A stretch of 64,000 bases of DNA from Bacteroidota bacterium (GTDB lineage Bacteria > Bacteroidota > Bacteroidia > Bacteroidales > F082). Below, piece by piece: positions 8,491 through 19,414 of this stretch. The notes under the pieces are model-generated. The model made no database searches and had not been told where the DNA came from. It worked only from the letters and a program-made list of their open reading frames with translations. The first letter of the stretch is position 1. The number at the start of each line of letters is the position of its first letter. The stretch covers positions 224,086 to 288,085 of the forward strand of contig WOUZ01000004.1 of the NCBI GenBank assembly GCA_009773165.1, given 5' to 3'. Both the position numbers and the translations under genes were made by a program.

Positions 8491-9423
8491 TTAAACAACT
8501 GTTTTAAAGAAATCAATAGTTCTGCGCAAACCCTCGTCGAGGTGAATCTTTGGCTCCCAGTCCAGAAGTTCTTTAGCAAGACTTATATCAGGTTTTCTCT
8601 GTAATGGGTCGTCGGTAGGTAACGGCTGAAAAATAATTTTTGAGCCTGTGCCTGTCATTTGGATAACTTTTTCGGCTAATTCAAGCATGGTAAATTCACC
8701 TGGATTTCCAATATTCACAGGACCAGTGATAGAATCATCGGTAGCCATCATACGTATCATACCTTCAACGAGGTCGTCAACATATTGGAAGCTACGTGTT
8801 TGCATACCATTTCCATACATCGTAATATCATCACCTCTCAGAGCCTGAACAATAAAATTAGATACCACTCGTCCATCATTCGGATGCATTCGCGGTCCAT
8901 ACGTATTAAAAATGCGGATGATCTTAATACGTACATCATTCTGATTGTGATAATCCACAAATAATGTCTCCGCGCACCGTTTTCCTTCATCATAACAGGA
9001 GCGCGGTCCGATTGGATTCACATGTCCCCAGTAAGTTTCTTTTTGAGGATGCTGCTCTGGATTGCCATAAACTTCACTTGTTGAAGCCTGCAAAATCTTT
9101 GCTTTAATACGTTTTGCCAACCCTAGCATATTTATTGCACCCATCACTGAAGTTTTGATGGTTTTAATGGGATTGTACTGATAATGGACAGGTGATGCAG
9201 GGCACGCCAAATTAAATATCTCGTCAACTTCAACAAAATAAGGTGTTGTTACATCGTGACGTACCAACTCAAAATAGCGGTGATCCATCAAATGGGCAAT
9301 ATTCTTTTTTTGTCCGGTAAAATAGTTATCCAGACAAATCACATCATTACCCTCATTGAGAAGGCGTTCACATAAATGGGAACCTATAAAACCTGCCCCT
9401 CCTGTTACTAATATTCTTTTCAT
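8491..9423 (-). CDS. UDP-glucuronate decarboxylase (UDP-xylose synthase)
   Basis: A 310-residue extended SDR protein. [10 protein letters not shown] (8-17) binds NAD. The catalytic Tyr144 and Lys148 sit in [13 protein letters not shown], a sequence characteristic of UXS enzymes, and [12 protein letters not shown] and [10 protein letters not shown] also match that group. It should convert UDP-glucuronate to UDP-xylose. Its substrate is the product of the UDP-glucose dehydrogenase encoded just upstream, so the two genes form a two-step path from UDP-glucose to UDP-xylose for polysaccharide synthesis. A hairpin terminator stands between the two genes, so they may be only partly co-transcribed. 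Confidence 0.92.
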   Translation of the reverse strand: MKRILVTGGAGFIGSHLCERLLNEGNDVICLDNYFTGQKKNIAHLMDHRYFELVRHDVTTPYFVEVDEIFNLACPASPVHYQYNPIKTIKTSVMGAINMLGLAKRIKAKILQASTSEVYGNPEQHPQKETYWGHVNPIGPRSCYDEGKRCAETLFVDYHNQNDVRIKIIRIFNTYGPRMHPNDGRVVSNFIVQALRGDDITMYGNGMQTRSFQYVDDLVEGMIRMMATDDSITGPVNIGNPGEFTMLELAEKVIQMTGTGSKIIFQPLPTDDPLQRKPDISLAKELLDWEPKIHLDEGLRRTIDFFKTVV

Positions 9424-9440
9424 CCTGTTTAGTTAATTAT

Positions 9441-9478
9441 AAAAAACGGCTGCATCTGAAAAGATACAGCCGCTTTTT
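9441..9478 (-). terminator. Terminator-like hairpin between ugd and the UXS gene
   Basis: ACGGCTGCATC and GATACAGCCG pair into a stem of about 10 bp with one wobble and a short A-rich loop, with T-runs on both sides (AAAAAACGGC on one, CCGCTTTTTC on the other). In the minus direction it follows the ugd stop by 7 bases and precedes the UXS start by 18, so it can reduce read-through between two genes of one pathway. Confidence 0.8.
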
Positions 9479-9484
9479 CAATGT

Positions 9485-10810
9485 TTATTTTTGTGTGTTG
9501 ACACCGATACAGAAGTAATCAAATCCTTCTGCTTTCATCTCTTTTACGTCGTAAATATTTCTTCCATCGAAAATTGCTGGTGCTTTGAGTAATTTTTTGA
9601 TTACACGGAAGTTAGGAAATTTAAATTCCGACCATTCAGTAATAATCATTAAAGCATCAGCATCGATTAAGGCGTCATACTGATCTTTGGCGAAGTCGAT
9701 ACTTTTGTTAAAAATACGTTCACCTTCATGCATTGCAACCGGGTCGTAAGCTCTTACTTTGGCACCGGCTTCAAGTAATTTGCTAATGACAACCCTTGCA
9801 GGAGCTTCGCGCATATCATCGGTATTTGGTTTAAAAGACAACCCCCATACAGCTACCGTTTTACCTTTGATTTCATAATTGTAGTACTTCATCAACTTGT
9901 TAAACAGAACTGACTTCTGATCATCGTTTACATCTTCAACAGCCTGAAGCACACGTAATCCATATCCATAACCTTTGGCCGTTTTGATGAGAGCTTTCAC
10001 ATCTTTTGGGAAACATGAGCCACCATAACCTGTTCCGGGATAAATGAAATATTTACCAATTCTTCGATCTGAACCAATACCTTTACGAACCATATTAATA
10101 TCAGCACCAACAATTTCGCAAAGATTGGCTATGTCATTCATGAAACTAATTTTTGTTGCAAGCATCGAGTTGGCTGCATACTTAGTCATTTCAGCTGAAA
10201 CGATATCCATAAATATTACCGGATGACCGTTCATTGTGAATGGTTTGTATAATTTTTTCATGAGGTTTTCGGCACGCTCTGAATCGACGCCAACCACAAT
10301 ACGGTCAGGTTTCATGAAATCATCAACGGCAGCACCTTCTTTCAGAAATTCGGGATTTGAGGCTACATCAAACGGGATATCTACTCCACGTTTTTGCTGA
10401 GCTTCTTTAACCGCAGCCCTGACTTTTTCGGCAGTACCTACCGGAACGGTGCTTTTTGTAACAATCAAGACATAATCTTTCATGTTTTCACCCACCTGAC
10501 GTGCTACTTCGAGCACATACTTTAAGTCTGCACTGCCATCCTCATCAGGTGGTGTACCAACTGCACTGAAAACGACCTCACAATCTTCGAGGGATGGAGC
10601 CAGTTCAGTTGAGAAAAATAAACGTTTCTTCTCAACATTACGCTGAACCATTTCCTCCAACCCAGGCTCATAAATAGGGATAATTCCCTGATTCAGATTG
10701 TCAATTTTTTTCTTGTCAATGTCTACACAATGCACATCAATACCTACTTCGGCAAAGCATGTTCCTGTAACCAAGCCAACATAACCAGTGCCAACAACTG
10801 AAATTTTCAT
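9485..10810 (-). CDS. ugd: UDP-glucose 6-dehydrogenase
   Basis: A 441-residue enzyme that oxidises UDP-glucose to UDP-glucuronate with two NAD+. The N-terminal Rossmann motif is GTGYVGLVTGTCFAE (7-21). The catalytic cysteine is Cys266 in GYGGSCFPKD. The central dimer helix follows, and a C-terminal UDP-binding domain contains AVWGLSFKPNTDD. All three family domains are complete. It is the first gene of the sugar-nucleotide block on the minus strand, and its product feeds the UDP-glucuronate decarboxylase encoded downstream. A promoter-like TATATTTG about 115 bases upstream of the start suggests a leader of roughly 100 bases. Confidence 0.96.
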   Translation of the reverse strand: MKISVVGTGYVGLVTGTCFAEVGIDVHCVDIDKKKIDNLNQGIIPIYEPGLEEMVQRNVEKKRLFFSTELAPSLEDCEVVFSAVGTPPDEDGSADLKYVLEVARQVGENMKDYVLIVTKSTVPVGTAEKVRAAVKEAQQKRGVDIPFDVASNPEFLKEGAAVDDFMKPDRIVVGVDSERAENLMKKLYKPFTMNGHPVIFMDIVSAEMTKYAANSMLATKISFMNDIANLCEIVGADINMVRKGIGSDRRIGKYFIYPGTGYGGSCFPKDVKALIKTAKGYGYGLRVLQAVEDVNDDQKSVLFNKLMKYYNYEIKGKTVAVWGLSFKPNTDDMREAPARVVISKLLEAGAKVRAYDPVAMHEGERIFNKSIDFAKDQYDALIDADALMIITEWSEFKFPNFRVIKKLLKAPAIFDGRNIYDVKEMKAEGFDYFCIGVNTQK

Positions 10811-10923
10811 GGGAGTTTGTTTTAATTAATCATTCATATTAAACAGGCAGCAAGATAGCTAAAAAACTATCTTTCCAAAACAATTTTAAAATTTTTAATT
10901 CTAGTGAAATTGCTTTTGCCAGA

Positions 10924-10957
10924 CAAATATAGTGAAAGCTTAAAGTAAAAAAACAAA
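10924..10957 (-). promoter_or_regulatory. Predicted Bacteroidota-type promoter for ugd
   Basis: On the minus strand TTTG, 22 bases, then TATATTTG fits the phylum's -33/-7 pattern (TTTG/TTG, 19-21 bases, TAnnTTTG) with slightly long spacing. It lies about 115 bases upstream of the ugd start. Confidence 0.5.
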
Positions 10958-11027
10958 CGATACCAACAATTTTTAATATGTTGTTTATCAGCTATTTAAA
11001 TATAAGAAAATTAATAAATTAGATGAT

Positions 11028-12062
11028 CTAACCAATTTTATAGCTAAATCCAATGCCAAGCGACTCTTTCATTTGAAGCCTGGGTCCTGATCCTATTTGT
11101 TTTTTCTGACCTTCGATGATGTCATAAACTGGTATATCGGTATCATGATCATACTTCAGCAAAAGAAATAAAACAGTATGAATACGTTTGTTGACAGTAA
11201 AATTCACTTTTGTTTCCCAATCAACATCAATGTTCCATCTGTTGTTTCGATCTTCATCCATATAATTATTGTACAGGTTTAATGAGGATGCCAAATCGAT
11301 ATTCTTTGATAGTTCCTTATTGAATATTGCCAGAATGTTGAAGCCAAATTCTGAAAGCAGGTTTTTTCCCGGAACAAGGACCTCCCCCGCTGAATCAAGG
11401 ATGGCTTTTTCAACACCAAATGCCCCTTTATCAGCCAGATCCTGATTTTTAACGAAGGTAAACTTACCTGAAGCAGGGCTAATAAATAATTCAAACTTCT
11501 CCGATTTTCTATACTTAAACCCTAATGATGCTGTTAAATAACCTGGTGCCATAAAAGCTGAGACCAATGTGCTGTCATTTGGGTATTTATAACCATTTGC
11601 AAACTGTGACTTGAAAGTAAACAACGAAGTATATGTCCATTCTTTAAATGCTTTCTGAGAGTACGAAACCGAAAAATCAATTCTATCATCGGTTTTTTCA
11701 ATACGTTCAGCACCATAGCCAACGATTCCAAAAGCCGATTTATGGATCAATTCGGCACTGCTTCCTTCCTTCTGATACCTTAATTTATAGTCAATATTGG
11801 CTTTTCCTGAAAGAGAACTCTCTCCCCCGCTTGCCCAATTGGTTAGACTAAGTTGGTTAAAAGTCAAGCCAAAACTTGCTGTTGTTTTAAAATATTTAAC
11901 GCTGTCAACTTTAATTTTTGATACAGTGTCAGGCGTCATGGCCTTTGATTGAAAGGCAAAAAATAAAAAACAAAATGACAAACCACGTATGAGATTATCA
12001 CTTAGAATAGGGCGGATTTTTATCAAAGGAAGCTTATAAATTGGCTTTTGTAATGATTTCAT
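11028..12062 (-). CDS. DUF3078 family outer-membrane-type protein
   Basis: The protein matches the Bacteroidota DUF3078 family: the TASFGLTFNQLSLTNWASGG segment followed by repeated amphipathic strands (IDYKLRYQKEG, IDFSVSYSQKA, LTASLGFKYRKS) and a final strand ending GFSYKIG. It is probably a small outer-membrane beta-barrel; function unknown. The track starts at 12104. I prefer the internal Met at 12062 (344 residues) because a TAnnTTTG-like box at 12109-12116 would put the transcription start at or after 12104, and because it leaves a plausible, though long, signal sequence ending around FAFQSKAM. It is a lone gene, divergent from the metallophosphoesterase. Confidence 0.8.
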   Translation of the reverse strand: MKSLQKPIYKLPLIKIRPILSDNLIRGLSFCFLFFAFQSKAMTPDTVSKIKVDSVKYFKTTASFGLTFNQLSLTNWASGGESSLSGKANIDYKLRYQKEGSSAELIHKSAFGIVGYGAERIEKTDDRIDFSVSYSQKAFKEWTYTSLFTFKSQFANGYKYPNDSTLVSAFMAPGYLTASLGFKYRKSEKFELFISPASGKFTFVKNQDLADKGAFGVEKAILDSAGEVLVPGKNLLSEFGFNILAIFNKELSKNIDLASSLNLYNNYMDEDRNNRWNIDVDWETKVNFTVNKRIHTVLFLLLKYDHDTDIPVYDIIEGQKKQIGSGPRLQMKESLGIGFSYKIG

Positions 12063-12108
12063 TTTGAAAATACTTGATAATGAGAATGTTTCATAATTAG
12101 TCAAAATA

Positions 12109-12116
12109 CAAAAGTA
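12109..12116 (-). promoter_or_regulatory. Predicted -7 box for the DUF3078 gene
   Basis: CAAAAGTA on the plus strand is TACTTTTG on the minus strand, an exact TAnnTTTG. No good -33 partner is seen. Its position argues for the shorter start of the DUF3078 gene. Confidence 0.4.
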
Positions 12117-12274
12117 TAACGCAAATCTTTTTGATTATTGTTTCTCACGAAAAAACGTAAAAAACTTTTTTGAAAATATCCTCTCCAAACATTATAAAAA
12201 TCGAGAAAGAAAATTGCTAAAAACAAATAGTCGCCTAATACGTTATAAGATTGAACAATATTTACTTCATTTTT

Positions 12275-13435
12275 ATGCGTTTAATACAATTTGCTGTTTT
12301 TTTCAGTATCGTCCTTACGATCTATAGCTTCGTGAATTATTATATTTTTAGCCGTGGCTTGCGAACTTTTGAGCAAGGCTCATTACTACGCACCTTTTAT
12401 ATAAGTGGTTTCTGGTTATTGGCTTCAACATTTATTCTTGGAAGGGTACTCGAAAAAGTATATTTATCACATTTAAGTGATTTGTTTACCTGGCTTGGAT
12501 CATTTTGGCTTGCCGCCATGCTCTATTTATTCTTGGCAGTTGTGTTAGTTGATATTGTTCGTCTGGCAAACTTTTTCGTTCCATTTCTGCACCAGTTTGA
12601 TGAAACATTTCTTTTTAGAAATCCACAATGGATTACTATCGGCATTGCGACGACAGTGTTTTTTGTTGTTTTAGCAGGTCACATAAATGCGTTGCATCCC
12701 CGGATTCATTCAATCACGATTGACACCGGACTTGAGTCTGAAGAAAGAAATGAGCTTCGTATCGTTATGGCTTCAGATATACATTTAGGCACTATTATCA
12801 GCACAAACAGATTGAGTAAAATTGTTAGTCAGATAAATGAACTGCAGCCTGAAGTTGTGCTGTTCGCCGGCGATGTAGTGGATGAAGACCTTGCCCCTGT
12901 GATTCGTCAAAACCTGGGGCAATTACTTACAAAGATAAAAGCTCCAATGGGTATTATCGGCTCCACAGGTAATCATGAATATATCGGAGGTGCAGATGCA
13001 GCTGTTAAGTACCTTTCAACTCATGGCTTGACTATTCTTAGAGACTCAATGATACAACTCACTGATAAAGTATATGTTGCAGGAAGAGAAGATATTGAGA
13101 GCAAACGTTTTGGAGGAGTGACCCGCAAAAGTTTAAAAGAAATAAGCGCTTCGCGACCTGAAGGAAGTTTTCTGATTGTGCTCGACCATCAGCCAAGGGC
13201 AATTCCTGAAGCTATGGAAAACAAAGCAGGCCTTGTCCTTTCAGGCCATACACATCATGGACAGATGTGGCCTTTGAATTATATTACTACTGCTATGTTT
13301 CCGGTAAGCTGGGGTCATAAATTGTTTGAAGAAACGCATGTTTATGTATCAAGTGGCCTGGGCACATGGGGACCACCGGTTCGAATCGGTAACCGGCCTG
13401 AGATTGTTGTATTTACTCTTCTTTTCAATAAATAA
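12275..13435 (+). CDS. Membrane-associated metallophosphoesterase (YaeI-like)
   Basis: The N-terminal third (about 1-150) is hydrophobic with roughly four membrane helices. The C-terminal part is a calcineurin-like phosphoesterase domain with all metal-binding blocks: MASDIHLGT (D-x-H), FAGDVVDED (GD), STGNHEYIG (GNHE) and VLSGHTHHGQ (GHTH). This layout is that of YaeI/YkuE-like phosphodiesterases acting on membrane-associated substrates; the actual substrate is unknown. The track starts at a TTG at 12251. I use the in-frame ATG at 12275 (386 residues), which begins directly with the first membrane helix. It stands alone, upstream of guaB. Confidence 0.88.
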   Translation: MRLIQFAVFFSIVLTIYSFVNYYIFSRGLRTFEQGSLLRTFYISGFWLLASTFILGRVLEKVYLSHLSDLFTWLGSFWLAAMLYLFLAVVLVDIVRLANFFVPFLHQFDETFLFRNPQWITIGIATTVFFVVLAGHINALHPRIHSITIDTGLESEERNELRIVMASDIHLGTIISTNRLSKIVSQINELQPEVVLFAGDVVDEDLAPVIRQNLGQLLTKIKAPMGIIGSTGNHEYIGGADAAVKYLSTHGLTILRDSMIQLTDKVYVAGREDIESKRFGGVTRKSLKEISASRPEGSFLIVLDHQPRAIPEAMENKAGLVLSGHTHHGQMWPLNYITTAMFPVSWGHKLFEETHVYVSSGLGTWGPPVRIGNRPEIVVFTLLFNK

Positions 13436-13554
13436 GCATTCTCAATTCTGATTAACATGAGAAAAGATCAAATGTGAGGGTTAATTTTTGTTAAGCCGAT
13501 ACTCTTCCTTACCATTGAAAGGAATCATCCGGCGAAGTTTCCGATAGATTTTAG

Positions 13555-13562
13555 TACATTTG
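13555..13562 (+). promoter_or_regulatory. Predicted -7 box for guaB
   Basis: TACATTTG is an exact TAnnTTTG, ending 28 bases before the guaB ATG. A clear -33 TTG at the right distance is not visible. Confidence 0.4.
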
Positions 13563-13581
13563 CCGGCAATTAACCCTATAG

Positions 13582-15063
<1,482 letters not shown>

Positions 15064-15105
15064 CATTATATCAAATAATTACTTATCAAAAACTAATAGT
15101 TGAAA

Positions 15106-17109
15106 ATGAAACATCTGATAATTTTTTTGAGTGTAGTTCTGTTATCTATCTCAACATTCGCTCAAAAGAACAGCAACAACGCCGTTTTGATGACCATCGG
15201 TGATGAAAAAGTTACGTCTAAAGCATTTATGGACGTTTTCACCAAAAATAATGTTCAAAATCAAGTAATTGATAAAAAGTCACTTGAAGAATATCTCGAC
15301 TTGTACATCAATTTTAAATTAAAAGTTAAAGAAGCCGAAAGTTTAAAAATGGATACGAATAAGGCATTCATTGATGAGCTTGACGGTTACAGAAAACAGT
15401 TGGCTAAACCTTATTTTACTGATGAATCAGTGAGTGAAGCGCTGCTTAAGGAAGCTTATGACCGCAAAAAAGAAGATATCAGAGCCAGCCATATATTACT
15501 TATGCTGGATAAGAATGCAGCTCCCAAAGACACACTTGAGGTTTACAACAGAATCCAAAAGATCAGGGAACGTCTGATCAATGGTGAAGATTTTGCAACA
15601 GTTGCCGCTGAAACATCTGAAGATCCTTCAGCCCGTGACAGGGAGGCAATTCCAAACCAAAGGAGTTTCAGGCCAGGAAACAAAGGCGACCTTGGCTATT
15701 TTTCAGTGTTTGATATGGTATATCCTTTTGAAACAGGCGCTTACACAACTCCTGTTGGTCAAGTATCAGTTCCTCTACGTTCTGAGTTCGGTTATCACTT
15801 AATTAAAGTTGTTGAAAAAACACCGGCAAGCGGACTTATCGAGGCTGCTCATATCTATATCAGCGTAAACCCTGATGCTAAAGCTGAAGAAATAGCTGAA
15901 AAAGCTGAGAAAGCTGAATTTATATACGAGAAAATCCTTGACGGAATGAGCTTTGAAGCTGCAGTTAAGGAATATTCTGACGATCGTGGCTCAGCATCCA
16001 GAGATGGTTTACTTACAAAGTTTGCCGTGAATAGAATCGTTCCTGAATTTGTATCAGCGATCAAGAAAATGGAACCTGGTCAAATTAGTGTTCCTATTCG
16101 TACTGTTTATGGTTTTCATATTATTAAACTCATTGGTTCAGAAAAACCTGGTACTTTTGAAGAAGAATCAGCTAAACTTAAGGAACGTCTCAGCAAAGAT
16201 TCCCGTTCTCAAAAGAGTGAAGAAGCTGTTATTCAACAGATTAAATCTGATTCAAAGTTCAAAATATTCGATAAAAATCTTCAGGCCTTTATGGCAAAAA
16301 TGGATTCATCCCTTCTTCAGGGTAAGTTTTCAGACAGCGCTTTTGCTTTAACTAAAATGCCACTTTTTCAACTTGGGAAGGAGAAATACACTGACACCAA
16401 GTTTGCTTCCTATATATCCACCAAGCAAACTGCACAACAAAATATGTCGGTTGAATCTTATACCACAAAGTTGTTCAATGATTTTGTAAAGGAATCTTGT
16501 CTTGCATATGAAGATAGCCAACTCGAAAAGAAACATCCTGAGTTTGCTTCCTTAATGAAAGAGTACCGCGATGGCATCTTACTTTTTGATCTGATGGATA
16601 AAAAAGTATGGACAAAAGCAATAAAAGACACAACTGGTTTAATTGCCTTCCATAATGTCCATGTTACTGATTATAAATGGAATGAACGTGCAGATGCAAC
16701 TATTTTCACTATAACAAACCAGGATGAAACAGCAGCTGTTGAAGCAATACTAAGGCAACTGAGTGATGTAAAAGAAATTCGTACACAATTTGAAAGCGAC
16801 AGCATCAAATCTGTGAGAATTCAACCAGGAAAATTTGAGAAAGGCGACAATAAATTTGTTGATGGAACAAATTGGAATATCGGTTTGCATGGTCCGATAA
16901 CTGCTGATGCTGACAAAGCAACAATTTATGTAGTTGTAAATCAAGTTCTCCCTGTTCAAAATAAGGCGTTGGATGAAGCAAAAGGACTCATTACGTCCGA
17001 CTACCAAAACTACCTCGAAAAAGAATGGGTGAAAGAATTGCGCGAAAAATATCCTGTTGCTGTCAATAACAAGGTTTTTGAACAATTAAAAGTAACTTAC
17101 ATTAAATGA
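15106..17109 (+). CDS. Periplasmic peptidyl-prolyl isomerase with two parvulin domains
   Basis: A SurA/PpiC-type folding factor of 667 residues from the ATG at 15106 (the track uses a TTG 6 bases earlier). A signal peptide of about 20 residues ends at STFAQ. Then come an N-terminal chaperone region with helix-rich KLKVKEAESLKMD, and two parvulin rotamase domains (about residues 125-235 and 240-345). These show IRASHILLML, EDPSARD, GDLGYFSVFDMVYPFE and FGYHLIKVVE in the first, and AAHIYISVNPDA, VPIRTVYGFHIIKLI in the second. About 300 residues of less conserved C-terminal sequence follow. It should help fold outer-membrane proteins. Its stop overlaps the next gene's start (ATGA), and two more SurA-type genes follow. 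Confidence 0.9.
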   Translation: MKHLIIFLSVVLLSISTFAQKNSNNAVLMTIGDEKVTSKAFMDVFTKNNVQNQVIDKKSLEEYLDLYINFKLKVKEAESLKMDTNKAFIDELDGYRKQLAKPYFTDESVSEALLKEAYDRKKEDIRASHILLMLDKNAAPKDTLEVYNRIQKIRERLINGEDFATVAAETSEDPSARDREAIPNQRSFRPGNKGDLGYFSVFDMVYPFETGAYTTPVGQVSVPLRSEFGYHLIKVVEKTPASGLIEAAHIYISVNPDAKAEEIAEKAEKAEFIYEKILDGMSFEAAVKEYSDDRGSASRDGLLTKFAVNRIVPEFVSAIKKMEPGQISVPIRTVYGFHIIKLIGSEKPGTFEEESAKLKERLSKDSRSQKSEEAVIQQIKSDSKFKIFDKNLQAFMAKMDSSLLQGKFSDSAFALTKMPLFQLGKEKYTDTKFASYISTKQTAQQNMSVESYTTKLFNDFVKESCLAYEDSQLEKKHPEFASLMKEYRDGILLFDLMDKKVWTKAIKDTTGLIAFHNVHVTDYKWNERADATIFTITNQDETAAVEAILRQLSDVKEIRTQFESDSIKSVRIQPGKFEKGDNKFVDGTNWNIGLHGPITADADKATIYVVVNQVLPVQNKALDEAKGLITSDYQNYLEKEWVKELREKYPVAVNNKVFEQLKVTYIK

Positions 17110-17957
17110 AATTAAAACTGTCCTTTTTACTGCTGCTGAGTGTGCTCATATTCAGTAGCTGTGATCCGTCAGCTAATCATGATCGGGGTACAGTTGTTGC
17201 TAAAATTTATGACAACTATCTGTATAGCAACGATATGCTGGGAGTGGTACCTGCCGGAACACCAAAAAAGGATAGCATCTTTCTTGTAAAGAACTATATT
17301 GATAGCTGGATTCGGAAACAGTTGCTCATTCGGCAGGCCGAACGAAACCTTACGCCTAAACAACGTGATTTCAATTCAAAGCTTGAGGATTACAAAAACT
17401 CACTCCTGACTTATGCCTACGAAGCAGAATTGATCAAGCAAAAACTTGATACGATTGTAACTGAAACTGAAATTTCGACCTATTATTTATTGAATAAATC
17501 CAGTTTTCAGCTAAGGTACAACATTGTGAAGGCGGTCTATGTTGTTTTAAATGAAGACTCTAAAGAACTGAAGCGCTTCCGTAACCTGTTGTCAAACAAA
17601 GACACTGTTATGTCAAACACAATCGATTTTCTGGCGAAACAGCATGCTCTTTCTTATTACATTGGTGACGAGATATGGATTCGTTTTGACGATTTGCTGC
17701 AGCAGATACCAATTGAAACCTTCAATCAGGAACTATTTCTGAAAAACAATTCATACGTTGAGATAAAGGATAAACCATTTGTCTATCTCATTCGTTTTAA
17801 GGATTATATGATAAGTGAAAGCATTTCACCGCTTGAAATGGAGACAGAAAACATACGCAATATCATCATCAATAAACGAAAACAGTCCTTTTTGCGTTCC
17901 ATGCATGAAGAACTTTATTCCAAAGCCCTGAGGGAAGAAGAATTCGAAATCTATTGA
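17106..17957 (+). CDS. SurA-like lipoprotein without a recognisable isomerase domain
   Basis: A 283-residue predicted lipoprotein: signal peptide and lipobox ending FSSC, with Cys19 as the lipidated residue. The region after it (about 30-130) resembles the N-terminal substrate-binding helices of SurA/PpiC proteins (YIDSWIRKQLLIRQAERNL, LLTYAYEAELIKQKLDT). The remainder aligns in style with a degraded parvulin domain but lacks the usual conserved blocks, so catalytic activity is doubtful. It overlaps the preceding two-domain isomerase gene by 4 bases and nearly abuts the following SurA gene. Probable role: membrane-anchored chaperone in the same folding pathway (inferred from operon). Confidence 0.75.
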   Translation: MKLKLSFLLLLSVLIFSSCDPSANHDRGTVVAKIYDNYLYSNDMLGVVPAGTPKKDSIFLVKNYIDSWIRKQLLIRQAERNLTPKQRDFNSKLEDYKNSLLTYAYEAELIKQKLDTIVTETEISTYYLLNKSSFQLRYNIVKAVYVVLNEDSKELKRFRNLLSNKDTVMSNTIDFLAKQHALSYYIGDEIWIRFDDLLQQIPIETFNQELFLKNNSYVEIKDKPFVYLIRFKDYMISESISPLEMETENIRNIIINKRKQSFLRSMHEELYSKALREEEFEIY

Positions 17958-18004
17958 ACATTAACAAACCTACAATGAATCTTACTAATCATCAAACATT
18001 AAGA

Positions 18005-19360
18005 ATGAAGCATTATCAATTAAAGTTAATTGCTTTCGTTGCATTTATCTTTTTATCAATTCCTGCAATTGCACAGCAAGCTGCTGTTATTGACCAGGTT
18101 GTAGCTGTTGTTGGTAACAATGTTATTCTTCAATCCGATATCGAAAATCAGTACATTCAAACACGTCTTCAAAAAGGTGTCAGTGGAAGCGCTAAAGATA
18201 TCCGCTGCAAGATACTTGAGGACATGCTGTTTCAGAAACTATTGTTGAATCAGGCTGAATTGGATAGTATCACCGTAACCGATGATCAGGTTGAACAGGA
18301 AATGGAACGACGACTTCGCTACTTTATTAATGAATTGGGTTCTCAGGAAAAACTGGAGGCTTATTACAATAAATCTGTTTCAGAAATAAAGAACGAATTG
18401 CGCCGAATGGTTAAGGATCAAATTCTTGGTCAAAAAGTTCAGGACGAAATTATGACAACTGTTGTTGTTACACCGCAAGAGGTTAGAACTTTCTTCAAAA
18501 ATATGTCAAAAGACAGCATTCCGATGGTGCCCGCTGAATATGAAATTGCACAGATTGTAAAAAATCCTCCTATAAGTGTTGATGAGAAGCTGGCTGTAAA
18601 AGAACGTTTAAACGAAATGCGAAAACGTATTTTGGCTGGCGAACGATTTTCTACGCTTGCAGTGCTTTACTCTGAAGACCCAGGATCAGCTCGAAAAGGA
18701 GGTGAATTGGGATTTTATGGAAGAGGTGAGTTATATCCTGAATTTGAGGCTGTTGCATTTAAATTACGTGAAGGTGAAATAAGTGAGATTGTAGAAACTG
18801 AAGCTGGTTTCCATATCATACAAATGATTGAACGACGCGGAGATTATATCAATGTTCGTCACATCTTGTTAATGACAAAAGTTAGCCCTCTTGCTCTGGA
18901 ACAAGCGAAAAACCAGCTCGATTCTATTGCCCTGCTCATACGTAATGATTCATTAAAATTTGAGGCTGCTGTCGAAAAGTTTTCAGAAGATGCAAACAAG
19001 TCAAATGGCGGTATGCTGCTTAACCCATATACAGCTGGCATTCGATTTGAAGCTGAGATGCTTGATCCTCAAGTATCTTTTGTTATAGACAAACTACAAG
19101 TCGGAGAACTAAGCGAGCCTGTTCCGATGAAAACTGAAGACGGAAAAGATGCTTACCGCCTGCTTAAACTTATCTTAAAAACTAATCCCCACCAGGCAAA
19201 TCTTAAAGATGATTACAATAGGATTCAGGAATGGGCACTGCAAGAGAAAAAACAGAAAGCAGTAGAAAATTGGATTCGAAATAAGTCGAAAAATGCTTTT
19301 GTTGATGTACATCCCGATTTTAAGGCCTGTACTTTTGAGTTTAACTGGAAAACTGAGTAG
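18005..19360 (+). CDS. SurA-type periplasmic chaperone / peptidyl-prolyl isomerase
   Basis: The SurA N-terminal domain (from IDQVVAVVGNNVILQSDIENQ) is followed by two parvulin domains: EYEIAQIVKNPPIS, SEDPGSARKGGELGFYGRGE and AGFHIIQMIE in the first; INVRHILLMTKVSP, FSEDANKSNGGML and DAYRLLKLILK in the second. It should escort and isomerise outer-membrane proteins in the periplasm. The track begins at a TTG (17954). I choose the Met at 18005 because it gives a textbook signal peptide (MKHYQLKLIAFVAFIFLSI, cleavage near PAIAQQ), leaving 451 residues. The ATG at 17975 is an alternative. It is third in a run of folding genes and 54 bases before a MoxR gene. Confidence 0.92.
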   Translation: MKHYQLKLIAFVAFIFLSIPAIAQQAAVIDQVVAVVGNNVILQSDIENQYIQTRLQKGVSGSAKDIRCKILEDMLFQKLLLNQAELDSITVTDDQVEQEMERRLRYFINELGSQEKLEAYYNKSVSEIKNELRRMVKDQILGQKVQDEIMTTVVVTPQEVRTFFKNMSKDSIPMVPAEYEIAQIVKNPPISVDEKLAVKERLNEMRKRILAGERFSTLAVLYSEDPGSARKGGELGFYGRGELYPEFEAVAFKLREGEISEIVETEAGFHIIQMIERRGDYINVRHILLMTKVSPLALEQAKNQLDSIALLIRNDSLKFEAAVEKFSEDANKSNGGMLLNPYTAGIRFEAEMLDPQVSFVIDKLQVGELSEPVPMKTEDGKDAYRLLKLILKTNPHQANLKDDYNRIQEWALQEKKQKAVENWIRNKSKNAFVDVHPDFKACTFEFNWKTE

Positions 19361-19414
19361 GTTAGTGACCACCTAATTCTTATTGTTGTTTATTATTAAA
19401 AGAATTTATTTCAA

